Source: Phallus indusiatus (lineage: Eukaryota; Basidiomycota; Agaricomycetes; Phallales; Phallaceae). From it: a stretch of DNA of 64,000 bases. Location: contig JAQFWX010000003.1 of assembly GCA_027605045.1 (NCBI GenBank), forward strand, positions 620,001 through 684,000, written 5' to 3'. The notes beneath the pieces were generated by a model, which searched no databases, was not told the origin of the DNA, and was given only the letters and a program-made list of their open reading frames with translations. The position numbers and the translations under genes were made by a program. This document shows, piece by piece, positions 12,239-21,548 of this stretch; the first letter of the stretch is position 1, and each line of letters opens with the position of its first letter.

Positions 12239-13194
12239 TTAAACGATAATACATCGGTTGTTCTTTTTTTTTCGGAGGCTGCGGTGGTGGATTCCCGGGT
12301 ACAGTGACGGGAGGGACAGGTCCGGTGGATGGCCCTCCATTCTCTTGCCTCGACTCGCGTAACTTGCGAACCAGACTGGCAAAGAGTCGTTCGACGTTGA
12401 CCGCCGTCTTTGCGCTAGTCTCGAGGAAATCACATCCGAAATAACGAGCCATTTCGATACCTTCCTCACGTGTCACCTCCCGATCCTGAGATCTGTCACA
12501 TTTATTGCCAACGAGGATAAAAACCGGCCTTGGTCGCTTGACACGTAATATACTCTGACGAAAGACCTCAAGTCGTTCGAAGGTGACACGTGAGGCGATT
12601 GAGTATACGAGGAGGAAACCTTGGCCCTCTCTGATCCATTGATCTCGTAGAGCCACATATTCTTCTATAGTAACAATGATGATGATGATGATGATTGACT
12701 TTTTTTTTCTACTATGCCTGAAAAGAGAGATAACGAACCTTGACCGGCTGTATCGATTACTTCTACAAAGCACATACGGTTGTCGACAACCATTTGCTTC
12801 TGTAGGCGTCCTCGATAGTTGGATCGTACGTCTAGATAACGAATGGCGACGGATTTGGGGTTGAGATAGGGGGTGACAGGAAGATGTAATAGGGGTTTGT
12901 AGATAAGAAAAAAAAGAATGATAATAATATGGGTGAAATGACAGACCTCTGTTGAAAATAAATCGTTAGAGAATGATGAATATTAATGAGATGGATGAAG
13001 TCGCAGCAATGCTTACCGACAAAACAATTGAGAGTAAACTGTTTTTTTTTTGTAAAAAAAAAAGGCGCGAGGATGAATGATAAATTAGACTAAAGTCTTA
13101 ATATGGAAGGAGAGCAGAGAATGCGTACTTGAACGGCTAGTGCGGTTTTCCCAACACCGCCGTCACCCAAGACAGCGACCCTCCAGCTGTCCAT
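12239..13194 (-). CDS. Ras-family small GTPase (two frame anomalies)
   Basis: Plasma-membrane switch GTPase. Exon 1 (13194-13129) encodes MDSWRVAVLGDGGVGKTAL with the P-loop. Exon 2 (13038-13017) encodes FTLNCFV. Exon 12831-12739 carries the effector loop and ends in VIDTAGQ (switch II start). Exon 12664-12239 carries EEYVALRDQW, NKCD (guanine specificity) and ETSAKT. The effector loop TYDPTIEDAYR is readable only if a 2-nt exon AG (12948-12947) is inserted between exons 2 and 3. After the loop one A seems missing near 12798. At the C-terminus a CAAX box (CIIV, stop at 12241-12239) lies one base out of frame after an A9 run (T9 at 12264-12272). With these repaired the protein would be 202 residues. 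Ras identity is firm. Which Ras paralogue it is, is not. Confidence 0.85.
12947..12948 (-). other. Putative 2-nt micro-exon (AG) of the Ras-like gene
   Basis: Read on the minus strand, CAACAG then AG then GTCTGT. The upstream intron (13016-12949, 68 nt) would end at CAACAG. The downstream intron (12946-12832, 115 nt) would start with GTCTGT, a donor that also appears in the HAS1-like, carboxylesterase and SYLF genes here. Adding AG completes GAG and puts the conserved E-TYDPTIED loop in frame. The alternative single 185-nt intron keeps an open frame but scrambles the loop. Confidence 0.45.
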
Positions 13195-14156
13195 GATTTA
13201 AGATTCGTAATATACTTTCTCTCTCTTTTTTTAAATGTTGTTGTTGTTGTTGGAGATGTCGAGAGTTCGAGAAGATTGAAGTATTTGGAATAGGCAGATA
13301 TTTAGTGAGGGAGAGGTAAGGAAAAACAGATGGGAGGTTCGTGCGCTCGTTTCTTAGTCGTTGCTGTTCGTGACAAGAGGGTCGGAAAGAGAGGAAAGGT
13401 GAGTATTGAACGGAGAAGAAGGAGAAAGAAAAGAGGGGGAGAAAGGAAGGGAGAAAGAGAAGAGAAGAGAGGGAGAGAGGAGGAGGAGGGGGATGAGGAG
13501 GAGGAGAGGCGCGGTTTTGAAGGGGCAGCACTGAGCGAAGACTGAGACGGAGTCGGAGGTATAAGCGCTCAGAGACAGCGGAGTGAATAATCGACCGAAA
13601 TGGTATTTAAAAAAGAAATTATTGCGTATGTGTGTGTGTGCGTGTTTTAATTGTTCTCAACAATTTACATACGTAAATAAGTAATAGCTACTAATGAGGA
13701 CTGAAAACGTCGAATATTTTGGGGGAAACAAAGGCATGCATGCAGCCTGGTTGATATATGTATATGATTGATATCACTCGGCAAAGTGCACTGCAATGAC
13801 TCAAGGGGGGGATGGGGCAAAAAAAAAGGAAGGAAGGAAGGATAATATTTAGACTGATGTGATGCACTTTAAATACTGGGATAAAATAAGAGAGAAGCAC
13901 GCCAAAGGATGCCGGTGAATGAACGAATGAATGAATGTGTACACTATGACAGGGCTGTTACATTAGATGAACAAACAAACAAGAGGGAACGCCAAAGATT
14001 CAGAGAAGAACAGAACACTGAAACTGAAACGAAGATAAACAACAAAAGAGATGGAGGCGTCGCTCTCTGAGCTGATCTGCTTTAACCACCACCACCACCA
14101 CTATAACCACTACCACACACTCTTTACAATTTTCTTTTTATTTTATACTTTTTCTG
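13195..14156. other. Ras-like promoter region and flank, no gene
   Basis: About 960 bp. It contains a long homopurine tract at 13412-13493, GT-repeats near 13627-13645, GGAA repeats near 13827-13843 and GAAT repeats near 13917-13937. Open frames here translate the simple repeats and are not credible. Confidence 0.5.
13412..13493 (+). repeat. 82-nt uninterrupted homopurine (G/A) tract
   Basis: Every base on the plus strand from 13412 to 13493 is A or G, so the minus strand is pure pyrimidine. It lies about 220-300 bp before the Ras-like ATG. CT-rich blocks are common in fungal promoters. This one is unusually long and could form triplex DNA. Confidence 0.7.
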
Positions 14157-14372
14157 TCAATCTCTTCGACTGAATTCAGCCTGAGTCATGCCAAGAACGA
14201 GAAAGCCGTCCTTCCACTTGGACGACAACTGGATTTGAGAGTTAGCAGCAGCAGAGTTGCTAGTCTTTCGTGATTGGTAAATTGGATTCATGGTATTTGA
14301 ACGCGAAGGGAATGGACGGAGAGGACGAGAAGTCGGGAAGGAGACGCGTTTTGGAGACGAAGGCAAGGACAT
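14157..14372 (-). CDS. Possible small protein (71 aa), unknown
   Basis: Open frame from ATG at 14372 to a TGA at 14157. It is Ser/Arg-rich with PSSPKRVSFPTSRPLRPFPSR followed by a less repetitive end containing KWKDGFLVLGMTQAEFSRRD. The ordered C-terminus and a TTATAAT-like box about 120 bp upstream make it better than random. I do not recognise a family, and the frame stays open upstream of the ATG without another Met. It could instead be part of an untranslated transcript. Confidence 0.35.
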   Translation of the reverse strand: MSLPSSPKRVSFPTSRPLRPFPSRSNTMNPIYQSRKTSNSAAANSQIQLSSKWKDGFLVLGMTQAEFSRRD

Positions 14373-14834
14373 TGACTCTGTCACGGTTGCATGTGGATTG
14401 AGAGGCGATGACCTGAAGGTTGTTGGGTAAGAAGAGGAGTCGATGCTGACTTTGGTGGCTGGTGAAACGGTCAGAACAAGAACAACGCGCAGGATTATAA
14501 AGAGCTAGAAGACAACTGACCCATTATTGATTATATTTGAGAGTGAGAGAGAGGGTAGGTGGAAGTGGGAGACGAGAATTCACTGTAGTCGATTTTTATA
14601 TAGATGGAATGCTAATGTAATTAGGTTTTGGCTGCGTGCTGCTGGTGCTGCGTTCCTCTGGGGAAAGACCAGAAGAGACACGACCGATTATCCAAGCGCC
14701 CGTGGGGTTTTGGGTTTCGGCCTATTGTGAACACACAACTACTACTTAAACGCGTGTCAAAATTATTCATTGTAATCATAATCATGAAAATAATAGAAAA
14801 TATTTTTCGATTTTTCAATTTCATTTGCATTATT
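14373..14834. other. Intergenic between the small frame and the Yippee gene
   Basis: About 460 bp. It includes a GAGA-rich patch at 14540-14560 and an AT-rich 3' flank of the Yippee gene at 14760-14830. No gene is supported. Confidence 0.45.
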
Positions 14835-15362
14835 TTATTCTACGTCGATTAGCAAAGCCCTTTCCAGTATAAACTTGCCCTCCTTGTATTTCTGCGTTTC
14901 CTCGTAGGCTCGGTCCTAGTTTCAAATTTTTAGACATAAATTGCTTGGTATGCTCAGATGACTGCACGGCACTAACATATTTCCACCCGAGAATGACCTT
15001 GCACTTGACGCAATGAATGTCTCGCACGATGTGCAGTCCTGTCGTCATCTGCCTCTCTTGCGGTTCTCCCGTGTACACATTGACTCTGAAACCATTATTT
15101 CATTACCATTATCATTATCACAATCCTCCGAGTCACATCATGAGACTCACACTTGATCAAACAGATACGCTCGTCCGTGTTGTCCAGTAAAAGCCTGCAA
15201 AAACAAAGCAAAGTAAGTCAGCACAGGCGAAACACCACAACGATGAAACTAGAACCCCCGAACCCTGGATAGCATCGACTCAATCGTTGCCAGATGCGTT
15301 CGACATGTCTGACACCCAAACACCCTCGTCGAGCTCAGGTACTCTTTGTGCACGAGTCCCAT
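14835..15362 (-). CDS. Yippee-like zinc-binding protein (Moh1 family)
   Basis: Four exons (15362-15264, 15194-15151, 15085-14977, 14915-14835) give 110 residues, the normal size. Two CxxC knuckles, CQTC near residues 17-20 and CVKC near residue 72, form the single zinc-binding fold. Conserved strings are FTGQHGRAYLFDQVVNVYTG, RDIHC and ILGWKY, then a C-terminus with AYEETQKYKEGKFILERALLID. Yippee proteins are found in most eukaryotes, and yeast Moh1 is linked to stationary-phase survival. The exact role is unknown. The last exon must be read one frame away from the long open frame, because the true C-terminus follows an intron after GWKY. Confidence 0.92.
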
Positions 15363-15574
15363 TTAGACAATGCTGTTAGGTGTCGGTGTTGAAATATAGA
15401 ATCTTTTCTTTGGTGACAATGCCAGTGCAGGCCTGTGCGCACACTGCTTGCCATATAACTAAATAACTAAAATCATTTCATATTATCTTATACGTGGTGG
15501 TGGCTTAGCCCCTTGTCCAGTGACCTCCTATCTTGTCACATTCTCCGTTATTTATTACTAATACAAAAAAGTTT

Positions 15575-15949
15575 ATGTACCCGCTCGGTGTCGGCGTCGA
15601 CATTCTCCATTTCCCTCGTCTCTCCGCTCTTCTCGCTCGTCGCAAGTATCCGTCTCACTTTGCTAAAAAGATCTTGTCTCCGTCAGAGCTGGTCTCGTGG
15701 CTTGATACCCCTTCCTCCATCCAATACCTTGCCGTCCGATGGGCAGTCAAAGAAGCTGCATACAAAGCTGCATATCCACACTACTCTCTCACATGGAAGC
15801 AACTCGAATTCCTCAAATCAAAAGACTCCCCAAAACCGTTTTTACACTGTCTCTCTCATCCCAACCTTTGTTTCCATGCCTCAGTTAGCCATGATGCTGA
15901 TTATGTCGTAGCCATGGTCCTCGCCCAGCATTCCACCACTCCCTCGTAG
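15575..15949 (+). CDS. PPT2: AcpS-type 4'-phosphopantetheinyl transferase (Ppt2-like)
   Basis: A single exon of 124 residues from the first ATG at 15575. It has both motifs of the AcpS family: GVGVDILHFPR near the start (metal-binding Asp) and VRWAVKEAAYKA (catalytic Glu/Lys) near residues 66-77. The enzyme moves the phosphopantetheine arm from CoA to a carrier-protein serine. In fungi the short AcpS-type enzyme serves the mitochondrial acyl carrier protein. No clear mitochondrial presequence is visible because the protein starts almost at the domain. The stop lies 3 bp from the stop of the convergent MTC1-like gene. Confidence 0.88.
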   Translation: MYPLGVGVDILHFPRLSALLARRKYPSHFAKKILSPSELVSWLDTPSSIQYLAVRWAVKEAAYKAAYPHYSLTWKQLEFLKSKDSPKPFLHCLSHPNLCFHASVSHDADYVVAMVLAQHSTTPS

Positions 15950-15952
15950 GAC

Positions 15953-17543
15953 CTAAGCAGTCGTCTTGACCTGCTCCTTATCCTCCTTAGTCTCTCCTTG
16001 CGCTCCCTTTAACCACCCCATCCTCTCGGCTAAATACTCCTGTCCGATCACCCCAATCCCCACGCAACACCTCAACCAGCGTATCTTCCACCCATCCAAA
16101 CGCTCCGCCATTATTCTTATTATCCTCCCTTTCAAACGCTACAATCCACTTGTGAGGTACAGCTTGCGTTACAGTGGTATGCACCATTCCATACGACGGC
16201 GAAGCCAGGTGTAGCACGAATTGAAGTTGTCCATCCGTTATACTTGGCTGAATATGTAAATACACTGAACTATACGTCGTCGGATTAGTCGCGCTTGATT
16301 GTCGCGGTGGTCGCTCAGGTTTTGCTTTAATCAAATCTTCAATATTAGCCTATCATAATTTCAGCATTCATAAGAATACATATTTGAATAAAATAAGAAT
16401 ATTGACCTGTGCCAGCTTCAGGGCAGCGTCGTACCCCTCTACACCCCCTATCTCTCTTTCCGGGCCATTACTATCTTTGGGACGCGATTCCGTCCCTTTA
16501 TTGACGACCAGATCACCGCCTTCAACTTGCTCAAGCACCTAGCAAATGACGCTATCGTAAACCAATGGGAAAATAGATCCGAGAGAGATATCCGCACTTT
16601 AGCCATACATTCGTAAACCAAAGACTCGACGCCATCATAACCACGCATGTCATGGCTTAGCCATATTTCAATCACCTCGTGCTCTGCAATGGGCGGTGCG
16701 ACAACATTCAAGATCTCCGTGAATGTAGATAAACCGACAGACTTGAGATCTTGTCCTACGCGATCGATCCACGTCAACAAATGAACAACCACAAAATAAA
16801 GGCTGAATACGAACCAATTTTGTCTAATTGAGTGTTCTTGACGTATTCTAACATCCCCTCGGACCATTTCTTGGCTTGTTCGTTATTAGGTATAGGAACG
16901 TTGGGAATCGCGACAGGAAGATTCTTCACTTGCTCATCGACTACAGTCCGGGCTTGTTTAACTGCTGCAGAAGCAGACGACCAAACAGAGGACCATCCCC
17001 AGCTTCCACCGCCAGCAGTACTTGCACCGCTCGAGCTTACGCCCGCACCCGCAGCAGCTTGAGAAGAATTTGTTCCTCCACTATTGGTGGTGGTGGTGGT
17101 GGCAGCACCAGATTCTGGTTTTCCAAAAGCGGGCGATGCACTTCGACTGATGCTAACGTTTCCATCAGCACCTTTCCGCAGAGATATTCTAGATGCAGTG
17201 CGCGGCGTAGAAGACAACGATCGACCCGCTGACAAGCCTATCGAAGGTGGTGTCGATCGTGCACCTGACGCAGCCATTTGCGATTTTTGTGTTATTTCGT
17301 CCAAAAATGCGAGTGCGTCGGCTTCATTTCCACCTGGATGAGTTTGAGATTCAGCTTGAGGTTGAGCTGAAGATGCTGTGCTGTTGTTGTTGTTGATGGG
17401 GGTCCTCCTGCTCCTGCTCCTCCCTGTTGCGCTGTTGCTTGTGCATCCGATGAGGTGTTGGGTGGTATCGTAACTGCTACAGTATCGGCGTTGAGAGAAT
17501 CAAGATCATCCAGGAATCGCAAAGCTTCTTGTTGTTTCGACAT
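15953..17543 (-). CDS. MTC1: Mtc1-like protein (maintenance of telomere capping 1 family), two frame breaks
   Basis: Exons 17543-16815, 16755-16598, 16538-16407 and 16349-15953. The N-terminus reads EALRFLDDLDSL, followed by a second ADALAFLDEI motif, a Ser/Thr/Gly-rich linker, then WGWSSVWSSASAAVKQA and VDEQVKNLP, which are hallmark strings of fungal Mtc1. The C-terminus has GQEYLAERMGW. Yeast Mtc1 is a cytosolic/vesicle-associated protein; the telomere name comes from genetics. Two single-base shifts are needed: one base gained at G5 17398-17402 (between GGPP and NNNNSTASS) and one lost at C4 16058-16061 (between VEVLRG and GVIGQEY). They cancel in length and give 471 residues. No intron with usable signals explains the first. 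Confidence 0.82.
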
Positions 17544-17891
17544 ATCTTACGTTTTTGCGCTCCAGGGGTGGTTAATATAGAATAGAACTGTTGCGTGACA
17601 ACAGGGAACAGCAGCACAGTGACATCACTCTCTTGGTACTCTTTGGGCGTCTGACTGCCTGTCCTGCCATCGGCAAACTATCAAAAATTTCTAGTTTAAC
17701 CCAGACGTTTGAAACGGCTCACCGCCTGCCCTAACGCTCGTTTCTCGTTCCGACAGATTCCCTTCAATTTAATTGAACTTATTAGCCAACGCGCACACCC
17801 TGTTAATTGACACACGGCCATCCTTCCGGACATAACTCTGTCTCTTCATCACCACTACCACCACTACCTTGGTCTCTAGCTCGAGTTGATA
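17544..17891. other. Divergent promoter between MTC1-like and LSC2
   Basis: 348 bp between two start codons pointing away from each other. It is CT-rich near the LSC2 ATG (CACCACTACCACCACTACC at 17850-17868). No further gene is seen. Confidence 0.5.
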
Positions 17892-19653
17892 ATGTTATCC
17901 ACAACAACATGGAAATCTCTTTCTCGGGTACGTCGTATAAGAAAAAGACCATAGACTTGCTAAGTTATTCGCTCTTTTGTTATTACCAGACAATATCCTT
18001 CGGTCAGAAACGATTCCTCTCAATACATGAGTATCAATCTGTAAAGCTCTTGAACTCCGTATGTAACTAATTCCATGTGCGCTTTCTTTCAATCCTCGCT
18101 AACCATCTCATTTTCACGCTTTCTTCCAAAAAAAGTACGGTATTCCGACACCGAAATCCATCGTCGCTCATACGCCCGAGGAAGCATACATTGTCGCCTC
18201 CAATTTTGGTACAACCCCTCCATTTGCGCTATTTTTGCTTGTGTTTTTGAACACTTTCAATTCCGTCAGGTAATGACAAGCTAGTCATTAAAGCTCAAGT
18301 TTTAGCTGGTGGTCGCGGTAAAGGCAAATTCGACAACAACTTCCAAGGAGGTGTTCATCTCATCGACAGGTAGGACCCTTTCTATCATACATTCTTTGAT
18401 TTTGATGATATACATTTTCCGTGTAGTCCGGCTCAAGCTAAAGATATCGCATCCAAAATGATTGGTGCTAAACTTATCACCAAACAAACGGGAGCTGCTG
18501 GAAAGATCTGCAATGCGGTAATTAAGCTCACTCTCTTAACAATATTTCATCTCCGGATCTAGTTTATTCAAACGTTCGCGTTCCGCAGGTGATGCTCGCA
18601 GAGCGTCGTACACCTCAACACGAATACTACGCCGCCATTCTAAACGACCGAGCCAGTCAAGGTCCCGTTCTTGTCACATCCCGCCAGGGAGGTATGAACA
18701 TCGAAGAAGTCGCTGCGTCCGATCCTGATGCTATTATCACCACACCCATTGATTTTAAGAACGGGTTGGATAAAACTGCCGCGCTGAGTCTTGCGAAAAG
18801 TTGGGCTTTGAAGAGCGGAATCAAGAGCAAGCTGCGCAAACGTTTGTTAATCTTTATAAGATTTTCAAGGAGAAGGATGCAACTCAAATTGAGATTAATC
18901 CGCTTGCTGAGACTAGTGATGGTGCCGTTTTATGGTGCGCGACATTTGTTTTATTAATGAAGAGTTTGTATACTGAGTTTGCTTTTGTAGCATGGATGCT
19001 AAATTCGGATTTGATGACAATGCGGAATTCAGGCAAAAAGAAGTTTTCGAGTTACGAGATGTATCGCAGGAAGCTGCCTCTGAAGTTGAAGCTGCCAAAT
19101 ACGGACTCAACTTTATCAAATTGGATGGTGATATCGGGTGCCTTGTCAACGGTGCAGGTTTAGCCATGGCTACGATGGACGTGCTAAAGCTTAACGGAGG
19201 TGATCCCGCCAACTTTTTGGACGTCGGAGGGTAAGCAGCAGTTGAAAAATACGTTCCTTGTTTTTATTTATTTATTTATTTTTTTTAATTGTAGAGGTGC
19301 GACTCCGGACACTGTCAAGAAAGCTTTCGAAATTCTTCTTGCAGATAAAGGTGTCAAAGCCATCTTTATCAACATTTTCGGTGGTATAATGCGATGCGAT
19401 TATATTGCTGAGGGTGTTATTAAAGCTACAAAGGAATTGCAACTACAAGTTCCTCTTGTTGTTCGTTTGCAAGGTACCAAAGAGAAAGAAGCCAAAGAGT
19501 ATGTGTTTGAGCTTTATTGTCGGATTATGCTCTGATTTATTTTGTTTTCTGCCCAGATTGATCCGTCAATCCAATCTCAAAATTTACGCCTACGATGGCT
19601 TGGACGAAGCCGCAGCCAAAGCGGTTGAAGCAGCTGCCAGTGGTAAACTCTAA
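17892..19653 (+). CDS. LSC2: Succinyl-CoA ligase beta subunit, mitochondrial (one frame break)
   Basis: TCA-cycle enzyme that makes succinate and ATP or GTP from succinyl-CoA. Nine exons: 17892-17927, 17990-18058, 18136-18208, 18270-18369, 18427-18517, 18589-18934, 18991-19230, 19295-19498, 19557-19653. The N-terminus [12 protein letters not shown] is a likely mitochondrial presequence. The ATP-grasp domain follows, with [29 protein letters not shown] and EINPLAE. The ligase part has [26 protein letters not shown] and [12 protein letters not shown]. Within exon 6, after ALSLAK, one A appears to be missing from the A4 run at 18796-18799. Adding it restores KKLGFEE and a 418-residue protein of normal length. 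Nucleotide specificity cannot be told by eye. Confidence 0.93.
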
Positions 19654-19994
19654 GAGATTTTTTTCCCAAATACCCTATTTACTTGGGCCTTGAATTGCCT
19701 CTTACCATTTTCCTTTTCTCCGCGTGCTACCCGGGCAAAAATATACACAACACACCAAATATCGTATATAGATGACACAGATAGAATATTTGGGTCTATA
19801 TTCTTTTTTCCTTCCTTGTCCACCGTCCCCTTCTTTCTTTTCTGTTAATGATACAAATAACGGGGCATCTGCAATAAATTATATCTTGCCGAAAGAAATA
19901 AAAACAAGAAGTGCGCCCGTAAAATACAAAAAAAATGGCAGGTATCTAAGCACATATATCAATCACACCACTGTACATATTCTTTTAGGATTCT
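19654..19994. other. Convergent intergenic region after LSC2
   Basis: 341 bp of 3'-UTR-like, T-rich and A-rich sequence between two stop codons. Nothing else is recognised. Confidence 0.5.
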
Positions 19995-21231
19995 TCAACT
20001 CCGAGCTCCGAGAGCACATTCACAAACAACATGAGCTTTGCGAACAACAGTTTGTTGTCCTTCAGGACCCATCTTCGTTACTTTAACTAAACCCGGAAAG
20101 ACACACGCGCCAACTCGACATATTTCGTTGCGCTCGCTGCGAATACACCGTTTCACAAGCTCAACTTGTCGAGGCGACAAAACCACATTCAACTCGGGTA
20201 CAAACGCCCTGTAAAACGCGTCTCCCATTCCAGAAGACGTCGATTTTGACCCATGAAGCATGCGAGAGAAGGAATAAGCGGAGTCGAGGATTTCGTGGAG
20301 CGTGCCTAATGTCTCTGAAAGAAGAGGTTCGAGTGAGGGCATTTGTTCTGATATGATGAGACTTGTCATGTCTGTTGAGCAGTTTTCGACTGCTGCTGAA
20401 AAGGTTTGTCGACGCCATACTGATGCGACGGTTGGATCACCTAATGATAATCCATCAATCAGTCAATCAATCAATCAAATTTGTTTGATGGGAGAGGGCA
20501 AAGGAAGGAAAGTCAAAAAGGAACTTACGATCAAAGAGGTGCTCATGAATACGACTGATATGCAAGTTGGCTTCTTGTGAATTAGTCACCGTCAGACAAT
20601 TGATAAGTCCTTCGGAGATCGTTTCCGAGATTACATGCCGTAACAGATTTTGAACGACCATCGGCTGAGGATCTAACATGGGAGGTTGTTCGCCGTTCAG
20701 AAGGTCGTATAAACAAGCATCGTATAGTTCTTCCAATGGTGCAGGAGGCAGACGAACAACTTCGGCAGCCCATCGATTTATTTGCTTCTCGAGCTGTGAT
20801 GCGGCGTTCTATCCAAAAAAAAAAACGCACTGCATTTTCAGAACATTCTGCTTCAGAATCATTAACGAAGAAGAGACGCAAACCTTGATAGAAAAATCGT
20901 CTACGGACGATCCCCCTGCTTTTTCACCGATTCTTTGCCACCGGCTCTGATCATCGCTGCCTTCCAGCGTAGCAATCCGTTCTCGAAGCTGGGCAACTTG
21001 TCTTTCCTGCTCTTCCAATTGCTTTCTCTGACTCTCTACTTTTTCGTGTGCAATTCGCTAAAAAGAAAAGATTTTTGCACTTGATTAAACAAAACACAGA
21101 GAGCGCCATTTTGTATTGTTAGAACGTACGAAATTGGCTAGAGCGTAGCGGTACTGCTCCCCCGAGACGATATCGCCCATAAGCGGTTGCGGCCCATATG
21201 GACTGTTTGGATGTATACCGTTATAGGACAT
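19995..21231 (-). CDS. Conserved basidiomycete coiled-coil protein, function unknown
   Basis: Four exons (21231-21130, 21057-20884, 20808-20529, 20440-19995) give 333 residues. A short N-terminus is followed by a charged coiled coil with QRKQLEEQERQVAQLRERI, then a globular helical domain containing SQLEKQINRWAAEV, LRHVISETISEGLINCL and HISRIHEHLF. Later strings are DPTVASVWRRQTFSAAVE, FSRMLHG and ELVKRCIRSER. I recall similar unnamed proteins in mushroom genomes and know no assigned function. The NSQEANLHISR region and long helices suggest a scaffold or adaptor, which is inference. The third intron contains an AATC/TCAA repeat at 20452-20480. Confidence 0.8.
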
Positions 21232-21548
21232 GCTGGACGAGAACAGAGAGACGGGATAGAAAACGGCGTTGGGGGTATAAATATAATTGTTATATAGAAG
21301 GATGTGTGTGCGTGATTGACCCACCTCAATTTGTCCCTAGTGTCACGCACTGCCCTTAGGTTCTGGCAGTTCGGGGATTCTCCAATGAGATCATACCGTG
21401 GATAATTGCGGCCATCCGTATATATAAAAACAAATAATTGAGATTAAAATTCTTATTAAAATCGATATCATATGCAACCTTTAGCTTGACAATTACACAA
21501 GAGTACAGTAAATTAGAGTACATGTTGTGATTACTAGGTTTTAAATCT
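21232..21548. other. Promoter of the coiled-coil gene and 3' flank of the chromodomain gene
   Basis: 317 bp between tandem minus-strand genes. It is AT-rich at 21410-21500. No gene is supported. Confidence 0.45.

Noticed and set aside
13640..14150. GGAA, GAAT and CCA simple repeats as a CRISPR or other array
   Set aside because: They are short microsatellites without spacers.
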